Positions 16,516 to 25,106 of a stretch of DNA of 64,000 nucleotides are shown here, piece after piece. A program made the translations under genes and the position numbers. The DNA comes from Sphingobacteriales bacterium. Lineage in GTDB: Bacteria; Bacteroidota; Bacteroidia; Chitinophagales; Chitinophagaceae. How positions within the stretch are numbered: position 1 is the first letter of the stretch; every line of letters starts with the position of its first letter. The notes beneath the pieces are model-generated. The model was not told the origin of the DNA, ran no database searches, and was given only the letters and a program-made list of their open reading frames with translations. Location: the NCBI GenBank assembly GCA_016219985.1, contig JACRJO010000017.1, positions 1 through 64,000 of the forward strand, written 5' to 3'.

Positions 16516-16980
16516 GGAGGCGGACGTATAATTGGCTAATCGGCACATTGGCACATTGGCACATTTTTTAATTAACTAACGAAATGCTCAAAACAGTACC
16601 CCGCAAATTCAGTCACATATCTAATCGGATGCCTCACTAAAGATACATGCCACTTATTAAATCGTTGCAAGAGGTGGTCGTAAAATTGGCTAATCGGCAC
16701 ATTGGCACATTTTTTAATTAATTATCAAAATGCTCAAAATAGTACCCCGCAAATTAAGTCACGCATCTCCCCGGCCGCCTCACTAAAGAAACATGCCACT
16801 TATTAAATCGTTGCAGGAGGCGGACGTATAATTGGCTAATCGGCACATTGGCACATTTTTTAATTAACTATCGAAATGCTCAAAACAGTACCCCGCAAAT
16901 TCAGTCACATATCTAATCGGATGCCTCACTAAAGATACATGCCACTTATTAAATCGTTGCAGGAGGCGGTCGTAAAATTG
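16516..16980. repeat. Tandem repeat, three ~146-bp units
   Basis: The segment from AGGAGGCGG through ATTGGCTAATCGGCACATTGG, GTACCCCGCAAATT and CACTTATTAAATCGTTGC repeats. ATTGGCTAATCGG starts at 16531, 16685 and 16831, and a partial fourth copy begins at 16977. Periods are 154, 146 and 146 bp; the longer one carries an extra GGCACATT. Units 1 and 3 are nearly identical and unit 2 is more diverged. There is no open frame and no CRISPR-like unique spacer structure. Confidence 0.85.
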
Positions 16981-17034
16981 GCACATTGGCCAATTGGCTC
17001 ATTATCTAATTAGCACATTATCCTAAATTGCAGC

Positions 17035-17508
17035 ATGAAAATCTCCTTCTGGTCTGTCGGCAGGGCCAATGAAACATATGTAAAAGAAGGTGTGGAAGAA
17101 TTCACCAAACGCATCTCAAGGTATTACAAGGTGGAATGGAGCATTATCCCGGTCCCCAAAAATGCCGGTATGCTGAGTGAAATGGACCTGAAGAAGAAAG
17201 AAGGCGGGATCATTCTCGAATGGCTGGACAAGGACGATTACCTGGTGGCACTGGAGGAAAGAGGTAAACAACTGAGTTCCGAAGGACTGGCAAATTTCAT
17301 CCAGGCCCGGGCCAATGAAAGCGTGAAGAACCTGGTCTTCCTGATCGGGGGAGCTTACGGACTGGATGAAGCGGTTCTGAAAATGGCCAGGTACAAATGG
17401 AGTTTATCCGAACTGGTATTCCCGCACCAGCTGGTAAGACTGATACTGGCCGAACAGGTGTACCGGGCCTGTACCATTTTAAAAAACGAAAAATATCATC
17501 ATAAATAA
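17035..17508 (+). CDS. rlmH: 23S rRNA (pseudouridine1915-N3)-methyltransferase RlmH
   Basis: A 157-aa SPOUT-family methyltransferase that methylates pseudouridine 1915 in helix 69 of 23S rRNA using S-adenosylmethionine. Visible motifs are FLIGGAYGLDE (SAM knot), WSLSELVFPHQLVRLILAEQVYRA and the basic C-terminus NEKYHHK, all diagnostic. Length matches RlmH (~155 aa). The gene starts right after the 146-bp repeat block, so its upstream region is entirely repeat sequence. Confidence 0.97.
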   Translation: MKISFWSVGRANETYVKEGVEEFTKRISRYYKVEWSIIPVPKNAGMLSEMDLKKKEGGIILEWLDKDDYLVALEERGKQLSSEGLANFIQARANESVKNLVFLIGGAYGLDEAVLKMARYKWSLSELVFPHQLVRLILAEQVYRACTILKNEKYHHK

Positions 17509-17537
17509 TATTTTTTTCACCCGTAGCACCAACTGAT

Positions 17538-18233
17538 ATGTTAATCTCCACCACGCTGATCATTATTATCATCACGAGTATCATTTCCTTTACCGCCTTC
17601 AGCAACCAGCGGGTCATGAACGACCTGATCTTCTACCCGCCTGCCGTGCAAAGAGGGCAATGGTACCGCTTCTTCAGCTGCGGGCTGATCCATGCAGACT
17701 GGGGCCACCTGATCTTTAATATGTTTACCCTGTACATATTCGGGGAAGGACGGATCGATACACCCGCAGGCCCGGTTTATTTAGGGGTGGAATATAAGTT
17801 CATAGAACTATTCGGGAAATATGGCAACCTGATCTACCTCGGTATGTACCTCCTGGCATTGGGGGTCTGCCTGCTGCCCACCTATTCGAAAAATAAAGAC
17901 AATTATCATTACCGGAGTCTCGGCGCTTCCGGGGCCGTATCGGCCGTGGTGTTTGCCAGCATCCTGTTTCACCCGCTGATGGGGATGGGATTATTCTTTA
18001 TTCCCGTCTATATTGCCGGCTTCCTCTTCGGGGTCATTTACCTCGTAGTTTCCAGCATGCTGGACCGAAAGGGAGGCGATCATATCAACCACTCCGCCCA
18101 TATTTTTGGAGCCGTATTCGGTATCGGCTTCACGGTTCTCTTGTGTAAAATAATAGGAGATTACCCGGTACTTCGCATGTTTTTTGATGAGATCCGGAAC
18201 ATGAGTCTTACCGACCTGGTGCAATTCGGTTAA
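17538..18233 (+). CDS. Rhomboid family intramembrane serine protease
   Basis: A 231-aa inner-membrane protease with about six membrane segments. The rhomboid landmark RFFSCGLIHADWGHLIFNM is near the first loop. The catalytic Ser131 is in LGASGAVSAV, and the catalytic His188 is in HSAHIFGAVFG. Rhomboids cut other membrane proteins within or near the membrane; the substrates are unknown. It follows rlmH after 29 bp and probably shares its transcript. Its last 4 bp overlap the convergent tilS. Confidence 0.92.
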   Translation: MLISTTLIIIIITSIISFTAFSNQRVMNDLIFYPPAVQRGQWYRFFSCGLIHADWGHLIFNMFTLYIFGEGRIDTPAGPVYLGVEYKFIELFGKYGNLIYLGMYLLALGVCLLPTYSKNKDNYHYRSLGASGAVSAVVFASILFHPLMGMGLFFIPVYIAGFLFGVIYLVVSSMLDRKGGDHINHSAHIFGAVFGIGFTVLLCKIIGDYPVLRMFFDEIRNMSLTDLVQFG

Positions 18234-19624
18234 GCCGGGCCGCTGATCGTCAGCTTCCAGGCGGAACGGGTCCGGGCGGTCAGTTTAAACCGTTCATCGA
18301 TCCGGTAACCGGTGACCCAGGCAATTCGTTTGTTGCTTTCCAGCACCCATATATTTTCTTTGGCAGACTTTGAAAGTTTCTGGTCAATAAAAAAGCGGGA
18401 AAGCTTTTTTTTCTTCTTCATCCCCAATGGATAAAAATAATCCCCGGTCTTCCATTTCCGCAGGATAAGCGGGAAACAAAGTTCACGGGCATCCAGCCAG
18501 GCCTCCGCTGCAGCGGCAGGAGGTTGTTGCCCGTTGAAGACCATTGGCTGCAGTTGCAGCATTCTCCCCCCGTATTCAATGGTCCTGTCCTCCTCCCGGA
18601 TGGCAATGGTGGCTTGGGCCGCCGGCTGCACGGGGCTGATGATAAACCAATGCCGGTGTTTGATGACCCGGTACCGGGGTCCCGGTGATTCAATGAACTT
18701 ACCCGATTCACTGGCTGCCAGTTTGATCAGCTCGTCCACCTGCTTTTCCCCAAATCCGTATTCCCGGATGATTTCATAAATGAGCGCCCGGCTGTCAAAC
18801 TGCATCAACTGCTTAACCGGGATATGCAGTTCTTCCCCCTTTTGCCGGCACCATTTTTTCTTCAGCTCCCCTACGGAATACAAATACAGTTTTTCCACCT
18901 CCTTAAAACGGCTGATATTGTCCTGCAGGTTTTCCTTCACCTGCGGGTATGCCCGGCTGATAGCAGGGATAATTTCATTCCGGAAAAAATTACGGGTGTA
19001 TTTCGAAGACTGATTAGAAGAATCTTCCACAAATGCCAGCTTGTTCTCTTTTGCAAAACGCAGCAATTCTTCCTTAAAAAAACCAAGCAGGGGCCTTTTG
19101 ATATAACCATATGATGCCGGGATCCCGGTCAATCCGTGTAAACCCGTTCCCCGAAAAAAATTCATCAGGAGGGTTTCGTTATTGTCATCGGCGTGGTGGG
19201 CGGTTAGGAGTTTAAAGTTGAGGGGTTGAGAGTTCAGGGTTGAGGGTTCAGGGTTGAGAGTTGAGGGTTCAGGGTTGAGGGTTTTTACCAATTCATCGAA
19301 CCATTCATACCGTAAGATCCGGGCGGCTTCCTGGATGGAAAGTTTATGTTCAGCCGCATAGTGCTCCGTATTAAATTTTTTAACCCTGGTCTCCGCCCCG
19401 TACTGCTGACCCAGTCTTTTTACAAACTGCTCATCCCGTTCACTCTCTTCTCCCCTCAGCTGAAAATTGCAATGGGCAATGCTGAAGGAAAAACCGGACT
19501 GGTGACACAATTCACAAAGTACCACGGAATCCAGCCCCCCGCTGACAGCAAGGATCAACTGGTCATTACCAGCAAAAAGATACTGCTCCCTAACCGCTTT
19601 TATAAATTTTTCTTTGAGGGTCAT
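18230..19624 (-). CDS. tilS: tRNA(Ile)-lysidine synthase
   Basis: A 464-aa ATP-dependent enzyme that converts C34 of tRNA-Ile2 (CAU) to lysidine so that it reads AUA; it is essential in bacteria. The PP-loop LAVSGGLDSVVL lies near residue 28 and the family motif LLTAHHADDNNET is present, with the C-terminal TilS substrate domains after residue ~330. I chose ATG 19624; an in-frame TTG at 19633 is less likely. Oddity: residues ~116-137 are a 7-residue repeat (LNPEPST, LNPEPST, LNSQPLN) encoded by a 7-bp DNA repeat and placed just before the AHHADD motif. Frame is kept, and the gene should still be functional. Confidence 0.95.
   Translation of the reverse strand: MTLKEKFIKAVREQYLFAGNDQLILAVSGGLDSVVLCELCHQSGFSFSIAHCNFQLRGEESERDEQFVKRLGQQYGAETRVKKFNTEHYAAEHKLSIQEAARILRYEWFDELVKTLNPEPSTLNPEPSTLNSQPLNFKLLTAHHADDNNETLLMNFFRGTGLHGLTGIPASYGYIKRPLLGFFKEELLRFAKENKLAFVEDSSNQSSKYTRNFFRNEIIPAISRAYPQVKENLQDNISRFKEVEKLYLYSVGELKKKWCRQKGEELHIPVKQLMQFDSRALIYEIIREYGFGEKQVDELIKLAASESGKFIESPGPRYRVIKHRHWFIISPVQPAAQATIAIREEDRTIEYGGRMLQLQPMVFNGQQPPAAAAEAWLDARELCFPLILRKWKTGDYFYPLGMKKKKKLSRFFIDQKLSKSAKENIWVLESNKRIAWVTGYRIDERFKLTARTRSAWKLTISGPA
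19211..19283. repeat. 7-bp repeat array inside tilS
   Basis: About ten degenerate 7-mers of the type GTTGAGG / GTTCAGG / GTTGAGA. Because 21 bp equals seven codons, the array reads through in frame. Confidence 0.85.
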
Positions 19625-19645
19625 GCGGAACAAAGTAACAAAATG

Positions 19646-19653
19646 TATTTTTG
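19646..19653 (+). promoter_or_regulatory. -7 box of the small membrane-protein gene
   Basis: TATTTTTG matches TAnnTTTG exactly, 4 nt before the ATG at 19657. No matching -33 TTG at the usual spacing. If used, the transcript would be practically leaderless. Confidence 0.45.
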
Positions 19654-19656
19654 ATT

Positions 19657-19962
19657 ATGCCGGAAATAAACAAAAGAGAAAAGCAGCTGGCGTGGATTTG
19701 CCGGGTACTCATTACCCTCGACCTGCTAGTTGTAACCGCGGGATATCTTTCTTTTTTCCAGGCAAAGCGACAACTTTCATCGCCCCTGATCCCGGCCAGT
19801 ATCCGCTTTCAGATCATCAATGATTCCTATATCTTCCGGGCCAGCCTGCTGGCGGCTGTGTTTTTCCTGGCCGGCCTTTGGTTTTATTCTTTCAATAAAA
19901 AAGGAATTGCCATTCTTTTATTTACCGGGGCCCTGCTTGGTTTCAGGTTTTACCCTTTTTGA
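19657..19962 (+). CDS. Small membrane protein of unknown function
   Basis: A 101-aa protein with three hydrophobic segments: WICRVLITLDLLVVTAGYLSF, YIFRASLLAAVFFLAGLWF and GIAILLFTGALLGF. I do not recognise the family. I chose the ATG at 19657; a TTG two codons earlier is in frame. It is divergent from tilS and its stop codon abuts the stop codon of the TPR gene (convergent, no gap). Confidence 0.6.
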   Translation: MPEINKREKQLAWICRVLITLDLLVVTAGYLSFFQAKRQLSSPLIPASIRFQIINDSYIFRASLLAAVFFLAGLWFYSFNKKGIAILLFTGALLGFRFYPF

Positions 19963-20274
19963 CTAAAAAGTTAATTCCTCATAAGCCCCCCTGAGTTCCC
20001 CGAACGCGTGGTTATCCCCTGCTTTTTTGGCTTCCTCCATCCCTTTCTCATAGACCTTAATGGCTTCTGGTACCCGGTTATTCCGTTCCAGCAGCTTGGC
20101 GAGATGATAATAACTGCCCACATAACCCGGTTCCCGGTGTACTATTTCTTCAAATAATTCACGGGCTTTTTCATCCTCCCCCAGTTTGATGTATTCGAGG
20201 GCCAGGGCATGGAGTAAAAAACTGTCCGAGGGGCTGGTTTTGAGAAATTCCTGTAATTTTTCGATACGGTCCAT
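19963..20274 (-). CDS. Small TPR protein
   Basis: A 103-aa soluble protein with two clear tetratricopeptide repeats (SFLLHALALEYIKLGEDEKA and YVGSYYHLAKLLERNNRVPEA) and a third partial helix pair. There is no signal peptide. Such short TPR proteins act as adaptors; no partner can be named. Convergent with the small membrane-protein gene and divergent from etfB. Confidence 0.7.
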   Translation of the reverse strand: MDRIEKLQEFLKTSPSDSFLLHALALEYIKLGEDEKARELFEEIVHREPGYVGSYYHLAKLLERNNRVPEAIKVYEKGMEEAKKAGDNHAFGELRGAYEELTF

Positions 20275-20323
20275 ATGCTAAAAATTTTTCCCGGGAAATG
20301 CCCGGAATTAGACTCCCTTCACT

Positions 20324-20331
20324 TATCTTTG
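20324..20331 (+). promoter_or_regulatory. -7 box of etfB
   Basis: TATCTTTG, an exact match to TAnnTTTG, 46 nt before the etfB ATG. No good -33 TTG is visible. Confidence 0.6.
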
Positions 20332-20377
20332 TTTTAGTTGCATAAACAACTAATTAATAACGATTAAACTTACGCTA

Positions 20378-21121
20378 ATGAAAATCCTGGTTTGTATCAG
20401 TAAAACACCGGATACCACTGCAAAAATAGCTTTCACCGATAATAACACGAAATTCGATGTCAACGGTGTGCAGTGGATCATCAATCCCTATGACGAATGG
20501 TATGCGCTTGTCAAAGCCATTGAACTGAAAGAGGCCGACCCCACGGCCGTTATTCACCTGGTAACAGTAGCTCCCGCCGATGCGGAACCCATTATCCGCA
20601 AAGCCCTGGCCCTGGGCGGCGATGAAGCCATCCGGGTCAATACAGACAGTCATGACAGTTACTATATCGCCTCCCAGATTGCCGAAGTAGCCCGGCAGGG
20701 TGGCTATGACCTGGTACTGACCGGTAAGGAAACCATCGACTATAATGGCTCTTCGATCGGTGGTATGGTAGCCGAATTGCTGGACCTCCCCTATATTTCC
20801 CTGGCTACTAAATTTGAATTAGCCGGTACAAAAGCCACGATAACCCGCGAGATTGAAGGAGGCGAGGAAGTAAACGAAGTGGAACTGCCCCTTGTGCTCA
20901 GCGCCACAAAAGGAATGGCCGAAGCGCGGATTCCCAATATGAGAGGCATTATGGCCGCCCGGACCAGGCCCCTGAAAGTACAGGAACCCGTGGCTGCGGA
21001 GGTCCTTACCAGCGTTTCTGATTTTGGTTTACCTGCTGCAAAGGCTGGTGTAAAACTGGTGGATGCCGAGCATGTGGAAGAACTGGTCCGGTTGCTGCAT
21101 GAAGAAGCGAAGGCTTTCTGA
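20378..21121 (+). CDS. etfB: Electron transfer flavoprotein, beta subunit
   Basis: A 247-aa protein that pairs with EtfA to carry electrons from acyl-CoA and other dehydrogenases to the quinone pool. The start MKILVCISKTPDTTAKIAF, the segment GKETIDYNGSSIGGMVAELL and the acidic/Glu-rich GGEEVNEVELP loop are typical. The partner etfA lies 149 bp downstream in the same direction; the gap is filled with 7-bp repeats, so the operon has been stretched but not broken. Confidence 0.95.
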   Translation: MKILVCISKTPDTTAKIAFTDNNTKFDVNGVQWIINPYDEWYALVKAIELKEADPTAVIHLVTVAPADAEPIIRKALALGGDEAIRVNTDSHDSYYIASQIAEVARQGGYDLVLTGKETIDYNGSSIGGMVAELLDLPYISLATKFELAGTKATITREIEGGEEVNEVELPLVLSATKGMAEARIPNMRGIMAARTRPLKVQEPVAAEVLTSVSDFGLPAAKAGVKLVDAEHVEELVRLLHEEAKAF

Positions 21122-21123
21122 CG

Positions 21124-21268
21124 CTGACCCAAGAACCAAGATACCTGAACCAAGATACCAAGAACCAAGACCCAAAGAAGTACCAAGAACCAAGACTCAA
21201 ATAAATTCCAATTAAGAAGATCCAATAGCGGTAACAACAAACTACAAACTTCAAACTACAAACTATTC
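21124..21268. repeat. 7-bp repeats between etfB and etfA
   Basis: Two patches: ACCAAGA/TACCAAG-type units (21124-21200) and CAAACTA/CAAACTT units (21234-21268). The second patch runs directly up to the etfA start codon, so the etfA leader is made of repeats and no Shine-Dalgarno-like site is apparent. Confidence 0.7.
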
Positions 21269-21270
21269 AA

Positions 21271-22236
21271 ATGTCAGTTTTAATATTCATCGATACTGCC
21301 GAAGGTCATGTAAAGAAAGCTTCCCTTGAAGCCCTCACCTATGGCGCCAAAGCAGCCGGATTACTGGGTACCACGGCTGAAGCAGTTGTACTGGGAACCG
21401 TACAGGATGACCTCGCAGCATTGGGTAAATACGGGGTGAAAAAAATTCACCATGTCAATAATGAATCCCTCAACCACCAGGATGCGCAGGTATTCGCCAA
21501 TGTAATTGCCCAGGTGGCCGGGGCAACCGGCGCCAGCCTCGTTGTCTTCTCCAATAACCTCAGCGGAAAAGCCATTGCTCCCCGGTTGTCTGTACGAATG
21601 AAAGCGGGATTGGTTTCCGGTGCGGTGGCGCTGCCCGATACCAGCAATGGATTCATGGTAAAGAAAAACGTTTTCTCCGGCAAGGCCTTTGCGAATGTTT
21701 CGGTAAATACAGCGATCAGAATCATAACCCTGAATACAAATGCCTGCCAGGCGCTCGCCGGAGATGGAACCGCTGAAGTGGTACCGTTTACCGCTGCTGT
21801 GGAAGCCGGTAAAGTGAAAGTAACCGGCGTCAGCAAGGCCAGTGGTGAAATATTGCTCACTGAAGCTGAGATCGTGGTAAGCGCCGGCCGTGGCATGAAA
21901 GGCCCCGAGAACTGGGGTATCGTGGAAGAATTAGCCAAATCGCTCCATGCCGCCACCGCCTGCAGCCGGCCGGTGGCGGATGCACACTGGCGCCCGCATA
22001 ATGAACACGTGGGACAAACCGGTTTTGCCATTGCCCCGAACCTCTATATCGCCATTGGCATCTCCGGCGCTATCCAGCACCTGGCGGGAGTTAACCGCAG
22101 CAAAGTGATCGTCGTGATCAATAAGGACCCGGAAGCACCTTTCTTCAAAGCGGCAGACTACGGAATCGTGGGAGATGCCTTTGACATAGTGCCCAAAATG
22201 ACAGCCGCTATTAAGAAACTGAAAGGCATCGCCTGA
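21271..22236 (+). CDS. etfA: Electron transfer flavoprotein, alpha subunit
   Basis: A 321-aa FAD-binding subunit. The C-terminal FAD domain shows SAGRGMKGPENW, the SRPVADAHWRPHNEHVGQTG segment, YIAIGISGAIQHLAGV and VVINKDPEAPFFKAADYG. Length is normal. It forms the heterodimer with EtfB and is followed by a clear terminator. Confidence 0.96.
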   Translation: MSVLIFIDTAEGHVKKASLEALTYGAKAAGLLGTTAEAVVLGTVQDDLAALGKYGVKKIHHVNNESLNHQDAQVFANVIAQVAGATGASLVVFSNNLSGKAIAPRLSVRMKAGLVSGAVALPDTSNGFMVKKNVFSGKAFANVSVNTAIRIITLNTNACQALAGDGTAEVVPFTAAVEAGKVKVTGVSKASGEILLTEAEIVVSAGRGMKGPENWGIVEELAKSLHAATACSRPVADAHWRPHNEHVGQTGFAIAPNLYIAIGISGAIQHLAGVNRSKVIVVINKDPEAPFFKAADYGIVGDAFDIVPKMTAAIKKLKGIA

Positions 22237-22262
22237 TACGTTGCAAGAATTATCTGCTTTTG

Positions 22263-22299
22263 AACCGGGTGGCATTCACAAAGAACCAACCCGGTTTTT
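22263..22299 (+). terminator. Terminator after etfBA
   Basis: Inverted repeat AACCGGGT / ACCCGGTT with an 18-nt loop and a run of Ts. Confidence 0.65.
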
Positions 22300-22314
22300 C
22301 ATTCAACCTGTTTT

Positions 22315-23154
22315 ATGAAATCAATCACCCTTACCGCCTGTTTCCTGCTCAGTACTTTTTTTATAAATGCCCAGCAGGATTTTGAGGGAATGATCCGGTA
22401 TAAAGCCTCCCCGGAAAAAGATCTTTCACGGGAAAACAGCAACCCTGACTCCCTTGAAATAACCATCCTTTTTTCCCGGGGAAAAATAAGGATAGTGAAC
22501 ACCATGAACAGTGAGAAGGACGATATCCTGGTCCTGATCGATTCAGCCAAATCCTATACCCTTGATAAAAAGAGGAAAACCTTCGGGGTTAAAAGACTCA
22601 GGGAAAACAGGCCCCCCGAAACCCTGCTGCCCCTGACTATTGCCGGTTATGCATGCAGCCCGGTGCGAATAAATGCCTGGATGCCTTTTGGAGGAGCAGA
22701 TGTCTCGCTTTGGTTTGCCGATAGCCTGTTCTTTCAAATTCCCGAAAAATACGAGGGCAATGACGAATTGCTGATGATCAGGAAGGGGCATATCATGCTG
22801 AAAGCTGTCATCCGGGAGAACAATTATTCGCGGCGCTATATGGACAGTGACACTGTAACTGCGGATCCCGGGGATCATACATTCATACTTATCGCCACCG
22901 AAATATTGCCGGGCGCTGTTAAGCCGGAAGATTTTTTGATTCCTCCCGGTTTTACAAAAGCGGGATACCCTTATTACCCGGTGGATACTGCGGCCTCCTA
23001 CCCCGATTCCGTGGTAGCCATAAGCGATACCCTTATCCCAAAACCGGCACCGGTCAAAAAACTTGTTCCCGCCAAAAAAATCCCCATACCCGAAAAAAAA
23101 CCGGCCGAAACGAAGGTAAAATCTGGCGGCGGGGCCCTGCGTAAAGAGAACTAA
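22315..23154 (+). CDS. Secreted protein of unknown function (GLPGLI/DUF4412-like)
   Basis: A 279-aa protein with a signal peptide (ending FINAQQ). The mature N-terminus FEGMIRYKAS and the DILVLIDSAKSYTLDKKRKTF segment resemble the GLPGLI/DUF4412 group of Bacteroidota envelope proteins, which share an early F-G-x-I-x-Y strand and a later 'KTA/TIAGYAC' region (here PLTIAGYACSPV). The last ~60 residues are Pro/Lys-rich (PAPVKKLVPAKKIPIPEKK) and probably disordered. Family assignment is tentative and no function is known. Confidence 0.6.
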   Translation: MKSITLTACFLLSTFFINAQQDFEGMIRYKASPEKDLSRENSNPDSLEITILFSRGKIRIVNTMNSEKDDILVLIDSAKSYTLDKKRKTFGVKRLRENRPPETLLPLTIAGYACSPVRINAWMPFGGADVSLWFADSLFFQIPEKYEGNDELLMIRKGHIMLKAVIRENNYSRRYMDSDTVTADPGDHTFILIATEILPGAVKPEDFLIPPGFTKAGYPYYPVDTAASYPDSVVAISDTLIPKPAPVKKLVPAKKIPIPEKKPAETKVKSGGGALRKEN

Positions 23155-23210
23155 ATCAGCTCCCGGAACCTATATTTTTTTGCCGAAAAGCCGTAGTTTC
23201 GCGTTATCTT

Positions 23211-23819
23211 ATGAAGAAGATAGAACTGGAAATAGTGGCCCTTTCGCACAGCATTACCCAGACCCATTCTTATGCTGTTGTACTGGGCGAAGTGAACGGC
23301 CTCAGGCGTCTCCCGATCGTGATCGGCGGCTTTGAAGCGCAGGCCATCGCCGTAGCACTGGAAAAAATGGCCCCCAGCCGTCCCCTGACCCATGACCTGA
23401 TGAAGAATTTCATGAATGCCTTCGCCATCGACCTTCATGAGATCATCATCTGCGACCTGCAGGAAGGAATCTTCTATTCCAAATTGGTTTGCTCCGGTCA
23501 AAATGATACCGTGGAAATTGATTCCCGCACTTCAGACGCCATCGCCCTTGCCGTTCGTTTTGGCTGCCCGATCTATACATACGAGAATATCCTCGAAAGC
23601 GCCGGTATCCTGATGGAGGATACAGCAACAACCGGAAAAAAGAAAAAGGCCAAACAGGAAGTCGTGGTGGAAGAAGACCGGCCAACCGGAAATGAAGACC
23701 TGAAAACCATGACAATAGAGGAGTTAAATCACCTTTTAAATGAAGTCCTTGACAGTGAGGATTATATCCGTGCCATCGCTATCCGGGATGAAATTAACAG
23801 CCGCCGCAAAGGCAAATAA
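23211..23819 (+). CDS. Bifunctional nuclease (BFN/DUF151) with C-terminal UVR motif
   Basis: A 202-aa protein. Residues ~1-130 are the BFN domain: MKKIELEIVALSHSITQTHSY, LPIVIGGFEAQAIAVALE and SRTSDAIALAVRFGCPIYTYE. Residues ~165-200 are a UvrB/UvrC-type UVR helix pair (MTIEELNHLLNEVLDSEDYIRA). A charged linker (KKKKAKQEVVVEEDRP) joins them. Plant and some bacterial members have been described with DNase and RNase activity; the role here is unknown. Followed after 43 bp by ispE. Confidence 0.85.
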   Translation: MKKIELEIVALSHSITQTHSYAVVLGEVNGLRRLPIVIGGFEAQAIAVALEKMAPSRPLTHDLMKNFMNAFAIDLHEIIICDLQEGIFYSKLVCSGQNDTVEIDSRTSDAIALAVRFGCPIYTYENILESAGILMEDTATTGKKKKAKQEVVVEEDRPTGNEDLKTMTIEELNHLLNEVLDSEDYIRAIAIRDEINSRRKGK

Positions 23820-23862
23820 ACCGTTCTAAAAGCCAGTTCCGAATATACCGGTTCACTGCCCC

Positions 23863-24693
23863 ATGATCGTTTACCCCAATTGTAAGATCAATCTTGGCCT
23901 GCATATTCTCCGCAAAAGAGCCGATGGTTATCATGACCTGGAAACGGTCTTTTACCCGATCGGGCTCAAAGATATTCTCGAGATCATTCCCAACCACTCC
24001 GATGAAACCGGAAAGGAAATCCTGTTTACCCAATCCGGGTTGGAAATCGGCGGTGACCCGGAAAATAATCTTTGTGTAAAAGCCTGCCACTTACTGAAAA
24101 AAGATTTCCCGGATCTTCCCCCGGTTCGGCTCCACCTGCACAAAATAATTCCGACAGGGGCCGGCCTCGGCGGGGGCAGTGCGGATGCAGCCTTCACACT
24201 GCGGTTGCTGAATGATTTATTTAAACTGGGCATTGATACCGATACCCTGATAGAGTACGCCGCTCAACTGGGCAGTGATTGCCCTTTCTTTATTCTCAAT
24301 ACCGCTTGCTTTGCAGGCGGCCGGGGTGAAAAACTGGAGAAGCTGGAACCTGGGTTGAAGGGCTACCAGGTCATACTGGTAAACCCCGGTATCCATATTC
24401 CTACCGGGCCGGCTTTTGCGGCCCTCCACCCCAACCTGCCCACAAAATCTCTTAAGGAGATCATCCTGCAGCCGGTTCATACCTGGAAGGATGAACTGGT
24501 AAACGATTTTGAAAAAGTGATTTTCCCGGAACATCCGGCTATCGGCGCTATAAAAGACCAGTTGTACCGCTCCGGGTGCCATTATGCATCCATGAGCGGG
24601 AGCGGCAGCACCGTATTTGGATTATACCCCTCCGGAAAGGAAATCCGTCCTGATTTTCCCGCTCATTATTACATAAAAAATGTCCCGGCCTGA
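23863..24693 (+). CDS. ispE: 4-diphosphocytidyl-2-C-methyl-D-erythritol kinase
   Basis: A 276-aa GHMP kinase of the non-mevalonate isoprenoid pathway; it phosphorylates CDP-methylerythritol at the 2-hydroxyl. The N-terminal PNCKINLGLHILRKRADGYHD and the ATP-binding motif PTGAGLGGGSADAAF are diagnostic, and the C-terminal MSGSGSTVFGL is the third GHMP motif. Length is normal. Confidence 0.96.
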   Translation: MIVYPNCKINLGLHILRKRADGYHDLETVFYPIGLKDILEIIPNHSDETGKEILFTQSGLEIGGDPENNLCVKACHLLKKDFPDLPPVRLHLHKIIPTGAGLGGGSADAAFTLRLLNDLFKLGIDTDTLIEYAAQLGSDCPFFILNTACFAGGRGEKLEKLEPGLKGYQVILVNPGIHIPTGPAFAALHPNLPTKSLKEIILQPVHTWKDELVNDFEKVIFPEHPAIGAIKDQLYRSGCHYASMSGSGSTVFGLYPSGKEIRPDFPAHYYIKNVPA

Positions 24694-24724
24694 CCTGGCT
24701 CATGATGATAAACAAAAAGGCCGT

Positions 24725-24732
24725 TATTTTTG
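24725..24732 (+). promoter_or_regulatory. -7 box of queD
   Basis: TATTTTTG, an exact TAnnTTTG match, 17 nt before the queD ATG. Confidence 0.55.
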
Positions 24733-24749
24733 CGGCTTAAATACGGTTT

Positions 24750-25106
24750 ATGGAGATCTACAAGGAGTTTGGTTTTGATGCGGCTCATTTTCTGCCCCTG
24801 GTACCCGAAGGGCATAAATGCAGGCAGATGCACGGGCATACCTATCACCTGCGGGTGTATATTAAGGGCAGGCCCGAACCGGCTACCGGGTGGATCATGG
24901 ATTTCAAAATCTTAAAAGACCTGGTATTGCCCCTGATCGACCAGGTGGATCACCGCCTCCTCAATGAAATACCCGGGCTGGAGAATCCAACGGCGGAAAA
25001 CATCACGATCTGGTTCTGGGACCGGCTGAAACCCCAGCTACCCGGGCTGAGCCATATAGAGCTGAAGGAAACCCCCACGACCGGGGTACTCTATGACGGC
25101 GACTGA
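24750..25106 (+). CDS. queD: 6-carboxytetrahydropterin synthase (QueD-like)
   Basis: A 118-aa enzyme of the 6-pyruvoyl-tetrahydropterin synthase family; in bacteria it usually makes 6-carboxytetrahydropterin for queuosine/7-deazaguanine synthesis. The zinc ligands are the His in FDAAHFL and the two His in MHGHTYH. The catalytic Cys is in GHKCRQMHG, and the C-terminal Glu is in HIELKETPTTG. Length is normal. No other queuosine genes are in the window. Confidence 0.92.
   Translation: MEIYKEFGFDAAHFLPLVPEGHKCRQMHGHTYHLRVYIKGRPEPATGWIMDFKILKDLVLPLIDQVDHRLLNEIPGLENPTAENITIWFWDRLKPQLPGLSHIELKETPTTGVLYDGD

Noticed and set aside
16171..17034. CRISPR array
   Set aside because: The repeats are ~146 bp, AT-rich and follow each other directly, without 30-40-bp unique spacers, and no cas gene is near.
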